A stretch of DNA of 16,874 nt from UBA2233 sp002347965 [NCBI: Nitrospirae bacterium UBA2233]. GTDB taxonomy: Bacteria > UBA2233. The DNA is taken from contig DDYN01000044.1 in assembly GCA_002347965.1 (NCBI GenBank), positions 1-16,874 on the forward strand, given 5' to 3'. The translations under genes and the position numbers were made by a program. Each line of letters opens with the position of its first letter. Within the stretch, counting starts at the first letter, position 1. Positions 7,037 through 15,343 of this stretch are shown piece by piece. The notes beneath the pieces were generated by a model, which saw nothing but the letters and a program-made list of their open reading frames with translations, had not been told where the DNA came from and did no database searches.

Positions 7037-8971
7037 ATGGTTAGTATCGTATACAAGGGTAAGCCCTACGAAATCCCGACGGGACGGCGTTTTCAAGATG
7101 TCGTACGGGATAATTTTAAAGAAAATGTCGAGGACGTGATCGCCGTGAGCCTCGATGGTGTTCTTTTGGGCCTTGCCTCTTCCGTAGAACACGGCGGGGA
7201 AGCAAAGATCATCTGGAAGGATGATCCGGAAGCCGTCGGCATTGTTCGGCATTCGTCGGCCCACTTGATGGCCCAGGCCATAAAGCGGCTGTTCAAAGGG
7301 GTAAGACTTGCGATTGGTCCGGCGACGGACACCGGTTTTTACTACGATGTTGACCTTGATGTTTCTTTAGGGCAAGAAGACCTTGCCCGGATCGAAGAAG
7401 AGATGGCCCATATCCGGGACGAAAACCTGCCGATCGAGCGGATAGAGATGCCGAGAGAGGAGGCGATCAAGCTGTTCGATGGGATGGGCGAGCGCTACAA
7501 GGTCGAGCTCTTAAAAGAAATCATAGACGATACGGTCAGCCTTTACAGGCAAGGAGAGTTTATTGACCTCTGCAGGGGCCCCCATGTTTCCTCGACCGGG
7601 ATGTTGCGCGCATTCAAGCTCGAAAGCCTGGCCGGGGCATACTGGAGGGGGAATGAGCATAACCCTATGCTCCAGCGAATCTACGGGCTTGCCTTTCCAA
7701 AAGAAGAGCAATTGCAAGAGCAGATTGCTTTCTTGGAGGAGGTCAAGCGTAGGGATCACAGAAGGCTTGGGGCTCAGCTTGAGCTGTTTGCCGTTTCCGA
7801 GAAGGTAGGGGGCGGGCTGATCCTCTGGTTGCCTAACGGAGCCCTCCTGCGAGAGCTAATCGAGTCAGACCTCAAAGCCCGCCAAAAACGTGCCGGTTAC
7901 CAGTTTGTCAACACGCCCCATGTCGCACTCTCCGAGCTTTGGCGTACGAGTGGCCACCTGGACTTTTACGAACAAAGCATGTTTCCGGCGATGGAGCTCG
8001 AGGGGGCAAGCTACCGCGTGAAGCCCATGAATTGCCCGTTTCATACCCAGATTTACGAACAGAGGGTTCGGAGCTACCGCGACCTTCCGCTTCGCCTGGC
8101 AGAGTTTGGGACGGTCTACAGGTTTGAAAGGTCCGGAACGTTGCATGGGTTGCTGCGTGTGCGGGGTTTCACGCAGGACGATGCTCACGTCTTTTGCAAA
8201 CCATCGGACTTAGGCGCGGAAATTGAAGCGATTCTCGGCCTTATGGGCGAGATCTACAGGCAGTACCACTTCGATCGTTACGAAGTGTTTTTAAGCACGC
8301 GCCCCGAGAGGTACGTAGGCGACGAGAAAAGCTGGGATATGGCTACTCAAGCGCTCGAATCGGCGCTCAAGGCCAAAGGGATTGCCTACCAAATAGACCC
8401 AGGAGAGGGTGTTTTCTACGGCCCGAAGATCGACGTCAAGGTGCTAGATAGCATAGGACGGCTTTGGCAGTGTACGACCATCCAAGTAGATTTCAACCTG
8501 CCAGAGCGTTTTGGGTTGTCCTATACGGACGGGGATGGAGTGAGAAAGCCCCCAATCATGGTGCATAGGGCCCTGTTGGGCTCGTTGGAGCGTTTTGTCG
8601 GCATCCTAACCGAGCACTACGCGGGATATTTCCCGTTTTGGTTGGCACCCGTTCAAGCGTTGATCGTGCCTGTTTCTCAGTCGCAGGTATCCTACGCCAG
8701 GGAGCTGGCGTCTTTCTTTTCCGAGAAGGACCTGCGCGTTCAGGTGGACGAAACGGACGAACGTCTAGGGTTAAAAATTAGGCGTTCAGAGCTCAAGAAA
8801 ATACCCGCCATTTTGGTGGTTGGCAAAAAAGAAGAGGCATCGGGAACGATCAGCCTTCGTTTTGCCGGCTCAGGCCAAACGAGAACGATGAGCCGAGAAC
8901 AACTCTTGGCGATCCTTTGGACCGCCGTTACGAGCAGGACGAAGGAGCTGTCCGCGCTGAGCGTTGGATAA
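7037..8971 (+). CDS. thrS: Threonyl-tRNA synthetase
   Basis: Charges tRNA-Thr with threonine; class II synthetase, cytosolic homodimer in known members. 644 residues, the full bacterial length. Domain order: N-terminal TGS domain (about 1-60), then the editing domain that removes mischarged serine, with H72-x3-H76 in HSSAH and C179-x3-H183 in LCRGPH. The class II catalytic core carries zinc ligands C333 (MNCPFH), H384 (DDAHVF) and H510 (MVHRAL), each one residue short of the E. coli numbering. The anticodon-binding domain closes the protein. ATG at 7037 follows the purine run GGAAGGA (7028-7034), rather close to the start. First gene of the translation cluster; the 115-nt leader after tRNA-Val carries a hairpin that may control it. 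Confidence 0.98.
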   Translation: MVSIVYKGKPYEIPTGRRFQDVVRDNFKENVEDVIAVSLDGVLLGLASSVEHGGEAKIIWKDDPEAVGIVRHSSAHLMAQAIKRLFKGVRLAIGPATDTGFYYDVDLDVSLGQEDLARIEEEMAHIRDENLPIERIEMPREEAIKLFDGMGERYKVELLKEIIDDTVSLYRQGEFIDLCRGPHVSSTGMLRAFKLESLAGAYWRGNEHNPMLQRIYGLAFPKEEQLQEQIAFLEEVKRRDHRRLGAQLELFAVSEKVGGGLILWLPNGALLRELIESDLKARQKRAGYQFVNTPHVALSELWRTSGHLDFYEQSMFPAMELEGASYRVKPMNCPFHTQIYEQRVRSYRDLPLRLAEFGTVYRFERSGTLHGLLRVRGFTQDDAHVFCKPSDLGAEIEAILGLMGEIYRQYHFDRYEVFLSTRPERYVGDEKSWDMATQALESALKAKGIAYQIDPGEGVFYGPKIDVKVLDSIGRLWQCTTIQVDFNLPERFGLSYTDGDGVRKPPIMVHRALLGSLERFVGILTEHYAGYFPFWLAPVQALIVPVSQSQVSYARELASFFSEKDLRVQVDETDERLGLKIRRSELKKIPAILVVGKKEEASGTISLRFAGSGQTRTMSREQLLAILWTAVTSRTKELSALSVG

Positions 8972-8974
8972 AAA

Positions 8975-8990
8975 AAGGGGGGGAAAGATT
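8975..8990 (+). promoter_or_regulatory. Shine-Dalgarno plus AUU start codon of infC
   Basis: Directly after the thrS stop there is a run of seven A and seven G (8970-8983), giving an AAGGGGG Shine-Dalgarno-like sequence (8975-8981). ATT lies in the infC frame at 8988-8990, six nt downstream. The only conventional in-frame alternative nearby is TTG at 8964, inside thrS. It has no ribosome-binding site at a proper distance: GAAGGAG at 8941-8947 is 16 nt away. This placement decides for AUU. Confidence 0.65.
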
Positions 8991-9527
8991 ACACAGCGAG
9001 ACGTTACCCAGGAACCTCGAACAGGACCGGAAGAGCCGCTTCCCGATGTGCTTCGCCTCGTTGACGAGGAAGGGGGGCAGTTGGGGGTTCTTTCTTCAAA
9101 AGACGCACTCGTGATCGCCCAGGAAAGAGGGTTGGATCTTGTGGTTGTTTCTCCGAAGGCCGAGCCGCCCGTGTATCGGCTGATGGATTACGGCAAGTAC
9201 AAGTATCTCCAGCGCAAAAAGCAGCAAGAAAGCAAGCGTAAGCAAGTCTCCATAGAAATGAAGGAGATTAAGCTGAGCCCAAGGACGGATACCCATGACA
9301 TCGAAGTCAAAGTAAAGCATATCCTTAGGTTCCTGGAAGAGGGCAATAAGGCCAAGGTAAACGTTGTCTTTAAAGGAAGAGAGCTGGCAAGGCCGGCCTT
9401 AGGGCTTGAAATTTTCGAGCAGATCAAGCAAATGCTGGAAAATGGCGCCCTTGTCGAATCTGAGCCCAAGATGGAGGGGAAGGTCATGAGCATGGTCCTT
9501 GCCCCAAAGGCCAAGAAAAAAACATAA
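8988..9527 (+). CDS. infC: Translation initiation factor IF-3
   Basis: Binds the 30S subunit, keeps it apart from 50S and checks the start codon-initiator tRNA pairing. From the AUU start the protein has 179 residues, near the E. coli size (180). The N-domain shows [14 protein letters not shown] and [19 protein letters not shown] lysine-rich linker follows, then the C-domain with [16 protein letters not shown] and VNVVFKGRE. The first 18 or so residues are poorly conserved and lack the usual ING-type opening. In E. coli and many other bacteria infC starts with AUU so that IF3 represses its own translation; the start chosen here predicts the same. TTG at 8964 would add eight residues and overlap thrS. 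It lies 16 nt after thrS and 19 nt before rpmI, so is co-transcribed. Confidence 0.93.
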   Translation: MTQRDVTQEPRTGPEEPLPDVLRLVDEEGGQLGVLSSKDALVIAQERGLDLVVVSPKAEPPVYRLMDYGKYKYLQRKKQQESKRKQVSIEMKEIKLSPRTDTHDIEVKVKHILRFLEEGNKAKVNVVFKGRELARPALGLEIFEQIKQMLENGALVESEPKMEGKVMSMVLAPKAKKKT

Positions 9528-9546
9528 AAAACATAGAGGAGCAACC

Positions 9547-9750
9547 ATGGCAAAAACCAAGATCAAAACCTGCCGGTCTCTTGCGAAGAGGTTGAAGGTA
9601 ACGGGCGGGGGTAAGATTAAAAGGATGAAGGCGGGCAAGAGTCACCTCCTTACCTGCAAGTCAAGAAAGCGCAAGAGGGACCTTCGGCATTCCGCGCTGG
9701 TCGATACAACGCTGGTATGGGCGTTGAACCGTATGGCGCCATACCTTTAA
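9547..9750 (+). CDS. rpmI: 50S ribosomal protein L35
   Basis: Small, very basic protein of the large ribosomal subunit. From ATG at 9547 it has 67 residues, in the usual range of 64-67; the frame is open further upstream, but only inside infC. The conserved opening [20 protein letters not shown], the [15 protein letters not shown] segment and the SRKRKRDLR patch identify it. The start is preceded by GAGGAG at a normal distance. It occupies its standard place between infC and rplT. In known bacteria this group is repressed by L20 binding the mRNA; I did not find a recognisable L20 site by eye. Confidence 0.97.
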   Translation: MAKTKIKTCRSLAKRLKVTGGGKIKRMKAGKSHLLTCKSRKRKRDLRHSALVDTTLVWALNRMAPYL

Positions 9751-9768
9751 GGGAAAGGAGACGGATCT

Positions 9769-10128
9769 ATGGCACGCGTAAAAGGTGGCCCGACTCGGGC
9801 AAGACGCAGGAAGCGCATTCTCGATGAGGCGGAAGGATACTACGGGGCAAGGAGCAGGCTTCATCGAACTGCCTCTCAGTCTGTAGACAAAGCGCTTCAG
9901 TATGCCTATGCAGACAGGAAGAAAAGAAAACGCGAGTTTCGAAAGCTTTGGATCGTTCGGATCAACGCGATGACCAGGGAGCTTGGGCTTACATACAGCG
10001 CGTTCATGGGCATGCTCGCAAAGCGAGGGGTAGCCCTGAACCGAAAAATGCTCGCTAAAATGGCCTACGAAGACGACGCTTGGTTCAAGGCGCTCGTTGA
10101 GGAGCTGCGCTCGGCGAATGCAGCCTGA
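9769..10128 (+). CDS. rplT: 50S ribosomal protein L20
   Basis: Early-assembly protein of the 50S subunit that binds 23S rRNA, and the translational repressor of its own operon in E. coli and Bacillus. 119 residues, the normal length. The basic N-terminal extension MARVKGGPTRARRRKRIL is followed by the conserved core GYYGARSRLHRTASQSVDKA and LQYAYADRKKRKREFRKLWI, then RINAMTRELGLTYSAFM. ATG at 9769 has AAAGGAGA just upstream. Its last 11 nt overlap the pheS start, which implies translational coupling between the ribosomal protein and the synthetase. Confidence 0.98.
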   Translation: MARVKGGPTRARRRKRILDEAEGYYGARSRLHRTASQSVDKALQYAYADRKKRKREFRKLWIVRINAMTRELGLTYSAFMGMLAKRGVALNRKMLAKMAYEDDAWFKALVEELRSANAA

Positions 10129-11149
10129 AGCATCAGAACGCCTCGAAGAGCTCGTCTCGCGCGCGCTCGAGGAGCTAGAAAACGTCAAGACGATTGAAGC
10201 GCTTGATTCGCTCAAGACGAGGCTCTTGGGGAGGAAGGGTCTTCTTGCTGAAGCGTTCGCATGCCTGCGAACGCTTCCAGAGGATCGGCGCGGCCGCTTT
10301 GGCAAGCAGCTAAATGAAGCCAAAGCATGCATGCTGGAGAGGTATGAGGCAAAAAAGCGCCAGCTCGAGACAGGGCAAAATGCTAACCCCTCCTCTTCTG
10401 TGCTGGATGTCTCCTTGCCAGGGCCTTTGCCGCAAGCGGGAAAGGCCCACCCCATAAGCCAGGTGCAAGACGAGATCCTTGCCATCTTCTTACAGATGGG
10501 CTACAGCGTCGCCAAAGGGCCGGAACTGGAAGACGACTATCATAATTTTGAAGCGCTCAACATCCCCAAGCACCATCCGGCGAGAGATATGCAAGACACC
10601 TTCTTCGTCCAGAATGCGGAAGGCTTTTTGCTGCGGACTCATACTTCTCCGGTTCAAATTCGGGTAATGGAGCGTCTAGGCGTTCCCGTTCAGGTCGTGG
10701 CGCCTGGAAGAGTTTACAGAAGGGACTTTGACCCCACCCACTCTCCCATGTTTCACCAGGTTGAGGGGTTGATGATCGACAAGGACGTCTCGTTTGCAGG
10801 CCTAATCGGTACGCTTGATTTCTTCTCCAAGCGATTCTTCGGCCCGGACGCCGCCGTTCGTTTTAGGCCTAGCTATTTCCCCTTTACGGAGCCCAGCGCC
10901 GAGGTTGACGTACGCTGCATTTTTTGCAAAGGGGAAGGCTGCCGGGTATGCAAGAATTCCGGTTACCTCGAGGTCTTGGGTTGCGGTATGGTTCATCCCG
11001 CCGTTCTTGAAGCCTGCCGGGTCGACCCGGATGAGTGGCAGGGGTTTGCTTTTGGCCTGGGAGTCGAGCGGTTGGCCATGCTCAAGCTTGGCATCGACGA
11101 CATTCGGCTGTTCTACGAAAACCACCCGAGCTTTCTTCCGCAGTTCTAG
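10118..11149 (+). CDS. pheS: Phenylalanyl-tRNA synthetase alpha subunit
   Basis: Catalytic subunit of the alpha2-beta2 enzyme that charges tRNA-Phe. 343 residues from ATG at 10118, slightly longer than E. coli PheS (327). An N-terminal coiled-coil arm (about 1-90, rich in Glu, Lys and Arg) is followed by the class II core: HPARDMQDTFF, THTSPVQIR, motif 2 RVYRRDFDPTHSPMFHQVEG, the cysteine-rich CIFCKGEGCRVC insert, and motif 3 GLGVERLAML. The frame also offers a TTG at 10097 inside rplT, but ATG at 10118 fits the usual N-terminus and has GAGGAG at 10099-10104, somewhat far upstream. It overlaps rplT by 11 nt and is followed by pheT after 2 nt, so the two subunits are made from one message. Confidence 0.97.
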   Translation: MQPEASERLEELVSRALEELENVKTIEALDSLKTRLLGRKGLLAEAFACLRTLPEDRRGRFGKQLNEAKACMLERYEAKKRQLETGQNANPSSSVLDVSLPGPLPQAGKAHPISQVQDEILAIFLQMGYSVAKGPELEDDYHNFEALNIPKHHPARDMQDTFFVQNAEGFLLRTHTSPVQIRVMERLGVPVQVVAPGRVYRRDFDPTHSPMFHQVEGLMIDKDVSFAGLIGTLDFFSKRFFGPDAAVRFRPSYFPFTEPSAEVDVRCIFCKGEGCRVCKNSGYLEVLGCGMVHPAVLEACRVDPDEWQGFAFGLGVERLAMLKLGIDDIRLFYENHPSFLPQF

Positions 11150-11151
11150 GT

Positions 11152-13557
11152 ATGCTGGTTTCAAAGGGGCTGCTGGAAAGGCTTGCAGGCTTTTGTCTTC
11201 CGCTCGATAGGCTCGAGGCAGCGCTCATGCAGGCCGGGTTTGAGCTCGAGAATATCCAGAACTTCGTACCCGAGTTTCAAGGAGTTGTAACGGCCTCTAT
11301 CGAGGAAATTCGCAAACACCCCAATGCCGACCGGCTGAGCCTTTGTCGAGTCCGCTCGAACGGGCGAACATTCGGCGTCGTCTGCGGGGCGACGAACATC
11401 CGCGAGGGGGTTGTCGTCCCTTTAGCCTTAGAAGGCGCCACGCTTCAAGGGAGGACGATTTCTGCCGCCAAGATCCGCGGGGTCGCCTCGGAGGGAATGC
11501 TTTGCTCCCAAAAAGAGCTTGGCGTTTCCCAGGAGCACGAGGGGATCTGGCTGTTTCCTGAAGGAACACCCGTTGGCGTGCCCCTGGAGGAAGCCTTAGG
11601 GCTTCCTGACGCGGTTTTCGATGTCAGCATCCCTCCAAACCGTGGAGATTCCCTGTCTCATTTCGGCCTCCTTCGAGAGCTTCTTATGATTTTGGGCGAG
11701 CCTTCACCGCGGCTTTCCGTACAGGAATCACTCCCGTTTGTTGGAGAAACGCCGGTTAAAATAGATCTGGCTGAGGATTGTGGCTGTACAGGGTATGTCG
11801 GAACGTTGCTAGAAAACCCGAAGGAAGTTCAAACCCCCCTTTGGCTCTCGAGGCTTCTTTTAAGGCTTGGCAAGCGTTCCGTAGACTTTTGGGTCGACCT
11901 TGCCAATTACGTGCTTCTGGAGGTTGGCCAGCCGTTGCATACCTTCGATGCCGAACTCCTGAAGGGATCAAAAATTCACGTTCGCTCGGACTTAGGGGAA
12001 ACAGAGTTCCGTGCGCTCGATTCCAGGGTCTACAAAATACCGAAAGGGGCCGTTTGGGTCCTCGATGAAGAAGGGCCGGTTGCCCTGGCGGGCATCATCG
12101 GCGGTGCCGACTCGATGGTAACGCCATCTACCCGGCGGGTTCTTCTTGAAGCCGCCCATTTCGACCCCATACGCGTACGAAAGACCTCGAGAAAGTTGCG
12201 ACTCGCCACGGACGCGTCTTTCAGGTTTGAGCGCGGCGTAGAAAAAGAGCTTGCCCCGTTGGCAACCATGCGTTTCCTCGGGCTGACGCTGGAGGAGTGT
12301 CCCGGGGTTCAGCTTTACCGCCCCAGTGTTGCCGGGGATTTTCAAACCCCTCGGACGACGGTGCATATCGCCCTCCCCAAGGTTGAAAAGCTTCTGGGGT
12401 TTTCCCTGTCCGAGGGAAAGGCGCTTGATATGCTCGGGCGTTTGGGTGAAGTCGTCGAAGACCCCGAAAGCGGGTTTGACCTGCGGGTTGTTTCTTATCG
12501 GCAAGACATCCAAAGGCCGTGCGATGTTGCCGAGGAAATCGCAAGGTTCGTGGGCTATGGATCGTTCCCGCAAACCATGCCAAAGCCGGTATATTCGGTA
12601 GCCCCGATGGAAGCCGTGCTTGCCGAGCTTCCCGTGGTGGTTGAGATAAAGGCATATCTTAGGGCTTATGGGTTCTGCGAGGTGGTTACTTACCCGTTTT
12701 CTAGCCGGAATACGCTCGAGGCGCTAGAGGGCTTTGACCCGTTTGACATGGGAAGCTCTTTAATGCTTGAAAATCCCCTCCAGGCAACAGACCCCTACCT
12801 CAGAAACACCCTCGCCTTGAGCTTAATGAAGGTGCTCAGGACGCATACGGGTGCGGGAAAGGACGCCGTACGGTGCTTTGAGGTTGCACGTATTTTTGGA
12901 TGTTCGTCGGAAGGCAAGCCATCCGAGCGAGAGACGCTTGGAATGCTTCTCAAGGGCGGCCTCTCCAGGGCAGTTTGGGAAAGGGCGCTCCCTTTGGACC
13001 CTCTGCACGCCTTAAAGGGGATCGCCGAGAATGTCTTGAGTTTTTTGTGCCCTTCTCGTAGCATCGTTCGGCCGGAAAGCGGCCTTTTCTGGGAGGCCAA
13101 CAGGGGTTTTCGTATCGAGGAGGCGGCCTCGGGCTCTCCCGTCGCCGTGTTCGGAGAGGTGTCCCAAAAAGCGCTCCGAGCGTTCGATATGAAGACGAAA
13201 GGGGTTTATTTTTTGGAAGTTCTTTTTCCTCGGGCACAAAAGGCCGGGATAAGCGCTTACCGTCCTTTTGGGCGCTTCCCGGCCGTATTCCGGGATGTCT
13301 CGTTCGTCGCTCCAGAACGTATGGCCTACCAAGACCTTGAGGATGCCGTCGAAAATTATCGCCCCGAGCTCTTGGTAGCTTACGAACTTTTTGACGTGTA
13401 CCAAGGAGGGGCTATTCCTCCCGGGTTTAAGGTGTATAATGTAAGGTGTACGTACCAGAGCATGGAGCGGACGCTTACCGATGAAGAGGCAAATGGCGTA
13501 CACTTTGGGTTCATCGGTCAGCTCACCCAAAAGCTTCCCATCAAATTACGAACCTAA
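11152..13557 (+). CDS. pheT: Phenylalanyl-tRNA synthetase beta subunit
   Basis: Non-catalytic but essential subunit; it binds tRNA-Phe and edits mischarged tyrosine. 801 residues, close to the E. coli protein (795). Order: N-terminal segment, OB-fold tRNA-binding domain (about 40-150, with [22 protein letters not shown] and [12 protein letters not shown]), then [18 protein letters not shown]. The B3/B4 editing region, the B5 domain and a class II-like core come next. The C-terminal ferredoxin-like anticodon-binding domain ([14 protein letters not shown] onward) closes the protein. The frame is open upstream to 11035, but that part lies inside pheS; ATG at 11152, 2 nt after the pheS stop, gives the expected N-terminus. 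tRNA-Pro follows 6 nt after the stop. Confidence 0.97.
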   Translation: MLVSKGLLERLAGFCLPLDRLEAALMQAGFELENIQNFVPEFQGVVTASIEEIRKHPNADRLSLCRVRSNGRTFGVVCGATNIREGVVVPLALEGATLQGRTISAAKIRGVASEGMLCSQKELGVSQEHEGIWLFPEGTPVGVPLEEALGLPDAVFDVSIPPNRGDSLSHFGLLRELLMILGEPSPRLSVQESLPFVGETPVKIDLAEDCGCTGYVGTLLENPKEVQTPLWLSRLLLRLGKRSVDFWVDLANYVLLEVGQPLHTFDAELLKGSKIHVRSDLGETEFRALDSRVYKIPKGAVWVLDEEGPVALAGIIGGADSMVTPSTRRVLLEAAHFDPIRVRKTSRKLRLATDASFRFERGVEKELAPLATMRFLGLTLEECPGVQLYRPSVAGDFQTPRTTVHIALPKVEKLLGFSLSEGKALDMLGRLGEVVEDPESGFDLRVVSYRQDIQRPCDVAEEIARFVGYGSFPQTMPKPVYSVAPMEAVLAELPVVVEIKAYLRAYGFCEVVTYPFSSRNTLEALEGFDPFDMGSSLMLENPLQATDPYLRNTLALSLMKVLRTHTGAGKDAVRCFEVARIFGCSSEGKPSERETLGMLLKGGLSRAVWERALPLDPLHALKGIAENVLSFLCPSRSIVRPESGLFWEANRGFRIEEAASGSPVAVFGEVSQKALRAFDMKTKGVYFLEVLFPRAQKAGISAYRPFGRFPAVFRDVSFVAPERMAYQDLEDAVENYRPELLVAYELFDVYQGGAIPPGFKVYNVRCTYQSMERTLTDEEANGVHFGFIGQLTQKLPIKLRT

Positions 13558-13563
13558 GAAAGG

Positions 13564-13641
<78 letters not shown>

Positions 13642-13684
13642 TCTTCCTCCTGATACTTACGAACCAACTCAGACGGGTAGAATT

Positions 13685-14494
13685 ATGCAGGAAACGCGGC
13701 CTCTCGTTCTCGTGACGAACGATGACGGCGTCGATTCTGACGGCCTTGAGGCGCTGGCCGCTGCCGCTGGCGCGTTCGGTGAAGTATGGGTTGTTGCCCC
13801 CAGTTCCGAACAGAGCGGAGTAGGGCATGGTATCACGCTTCACCGGCCGTTAAAAGTTGAGCAGTGCTCCGGAAGAACGTACTGCGTCAACGGAACCCCA
13901 TCCGATTGCGTATGGCTTGCGATTCGAAGCCTATTGCCAAGAAAGCCGAGACTCGTACTTTCCGGGATTAACAGGGGTGCAAATCTCGGTGAAGACGTGA
14001 CCTATTCGGGTACGGTGGCGGGTGCAATGGAAGGCGCGCTGCGTGGAGTACCTTCTGTTGCCTTTTCGCTTGTCGGCAGGGATGCGTTCGATTTTTCTTG
14101 GACAAAAGATTGGGTGTGCAAGGTCATCGAAGGGATGGAGGCGCTGCAAGACGAAGGGGATCTCTTGCTGTCCGTCAACCTCCCTCCTTTTGGAAACGGG
14201 TGGATACGCGGGATTCAGGTCACGCGGATGGCCAGGGGGCTTTGCAGGGTTGACGGGCACGTGATTACGACCACCGACCCGGAGGGCAACAAGATTTACA
14301 GCTTTGCCAAAAAAGACATTCTTAGCGACCTTGAGCCGGGTACGGATGTGTACGCCGTTATGAGCGGGTATGTCTCCGTTACGCCCCTTGTTCTTGACTG
14401 GACAAGGTACAGTATTTCTGGGGCGCTAGAGCAAGCTTACGCCTTAAACGCGCATAACCCGAAACAGAGCGCGGTGGTAAGGGAGGCCCTTTAA
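13685..14494 (+). CDS. surE: 5'/3'-nucleotidase SurE
   Basis: Metal-dependent phosphatase that removes phosphate from nucleoside monophosphates (and in some bacteria short polyphosphate), linked to stationary-phase survival. 269 residues. The canonical metal-binding set is visible: D13 and D14 in TNDDG, S44 in APSSEQSG, and N96 in SGINRGANLG. The signature GEDVTYSGTVAGAMEG and VNGTPSDCV also fit. The frame is open back into tRNA-Pro (13601), so ATG at 13685 is chosen: it begins shortly before the first conserved strand. The ribosome-binding site is poor (GGG at 13675-13677). No clear promoter lies in the 44 nt after tRNA-Pro, so surE is probably read through from the pheST message and needs RNA processing to be separated from the tRNA. 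Confidence 0.96.
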   Translation: MQETRPLVLVTNDDGVDSDGLEALAAAAGAFGEVWVVAPSSEQSGVGHGITLHRPLKVEQCSGRTYCVNGTPSDCVWLAIRSLLPRKPRLVLSGINRGANLGEDVTYSGTVAGAMEGALRGVPSVAFSLVGRDAFDFSWTKDWVCKVIEGMEALQDEGDLLLSVNLPPFGNGWIRGIQVTRMARGLCRVDGHVITTTDPEGNKIYSFAKKDILSDLEPGTDVYAVMSGYVSVTPLVLDWTRYSISGALEQAYALNAHNPKQSAVVREAL

Positions 14495-14519
14495 ATTTTT
14501 TGGTTCGATCGACGCGTTG

Positions 14520-14544
14520 CGCAGGTTTGCCTGTGGGTTTTTTT
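14520..14544 (+). terminator. Possible intrinsic terminator after surE
   Basis: CGCAGG (14520-14525) and CCTGTG (14530-14535) form a 6-bp stem with one G-U pair and a TTTG loop. GG and then seven T (14538-14544) follow. The stem is short and separated from the T-run by 2 nt, so it is weak. The same bases are an open, signal-peptide-like reading frame for the next gene, which argues that the T-run may be coding instead. Confidence 0.35.
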
Positions 14545-14548
14545 ACTC

Positions 14549-15343
14549 TTGCCTTCGGCAGAAGGGCGTGCAGACGGGCTTTGGGTCCAGGAGGAGAAGG
14601 CATGGGTGAGCTACCTGTGGTTTACAAGGGTCTATGGCGAGCGCCCATACCTTAAAATCCTAGGGCAAGCTTTGAACGAACAAGAACTTGGGCTCATCGA
14701 GAGGATTGCCCTGAAAGAAGTAGAGATGCTTAACGAGGTGTCCAAAATGTGGAGCTCGAACCATCAAAAGCCTGTCAGGATATTTAAAGAGCTCCACGCG
14801 ACCCTCCCAGAACGAATCGCAAGACTCTTGGGGGTTGCCGTGGAGCAAGCCAGGGTGGATTGGCTGAAGATGAGGGCTCGGGCAAGAATTACCTTTCCCC
14901 AAAACATAGCGCTAGTGTACGCTACCCAGTATTACGGAGAAACCGCTCTCGAGGCGGCGTTGCCGGATAAGTTTGTCAAGTTTGCCAACAGGGGGTGGAA
15001 GGTTCAGCCCGGTTACGAAAGCCCCCCTTACTTTGCGTTTCTTCGCCTTCAACCGGGAAACGGCCAATTCGTCGGGTTTCCCGTCTGGGACGTTGGGCCT
15101 TGGAACGAGGATGACGATTACTGGCACGATGGGGACCGAAGGCGTGTGTTTGGAGACCTTCCAACAGGCCTTCCCGAGGCCGAGGCCGCTTTTTTCGACG
15201 GCTACAACGGGGGGAATGACCAGTTTGGTAGACCCGTCCTAAACCCGGCCGGTGTAGACCTAACTCCCGAGGCCGCGGCGCGTTTGGGTCTTGATCCTCT
15301 TGAAAACGCCTGGGTCGAACTCGATACGGGGGAGCTTCCGTGA
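14549..15343 (+). CDS. Putative secreted protein with RlpA/double-psi-beta-barrel-like C-terminus
   Basis: Not recognised as a named gene. From TTG at 14549 it has 264 residues. The N-terminal half is helical and charged (about 40-115). The C-terminal part reads FPVWDVGPWN (177-186), a long polar insert with GYNGGNDQFGR, then AGVDLTPEAAARLGL (234-248) and AWVEL. The order of an Asp-x-GP motif followed by a D-L-x-x-x-A-A-x-x-L-G helix resembles the double-psi beta barrel of RlpA, which cuts peptidoglycan glycan strands. This is pattern inference only. The start is uncertain: GTG at 14606 has GGAGGAG nine nt upstream (245 residues), while the frame stays open back to the surE stop and encodes a signal-peptide-like VCLWVFLLLPSAEGRA ahead of 14549. 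It overlaps the next gene by 4 nt. Confidence 0.75.
   Translation: MPSAEGRADGLWVQEEKAWVSYLWFTRVYGERPYLKILGQALNEQELGLIERIALKEVEMLNEVSKMWSSNHQKPVRIFKELHATLPERIARLLGVAVEQARVDWLKMRARARITFPQNIALVYATQYYGETALEAALPDKFVKFANRGWKVQPGYESPPYFAFLRLQPGNGQFVGFPVWDVGPWNEDDDYWHDGDRRRVFGDLPTGLPEAEAAFFDGYNGGNDQFGRPVLNPAGVDLTPEAAARLGLDPLENAWVELDTGELP

Noticed and set aside
10161-10174. Recurring GCGCTC/CTCGAG words across the window as a genome-wide repeat motif
   Set aside because: They lie mostly in frame as Ala-Leu and Leu-Glu codon pairs, so codon preference explains them.
7037-13557. T-box riboswitches upstream of the aminoacyl-tRNA synthetase genes
   Set aside because: No T-box consensus (AGGGTGGNACCGCG-like) was found upstream of thrS or pheS, and pheS overlaps rplT, leaving no leader.
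13678-13683. TAGAAT as a -10 box for surE
   Set aside because: It ends one base before the surE ATG, so the transcript would start inside the coding sequence. No matching -35 was found.
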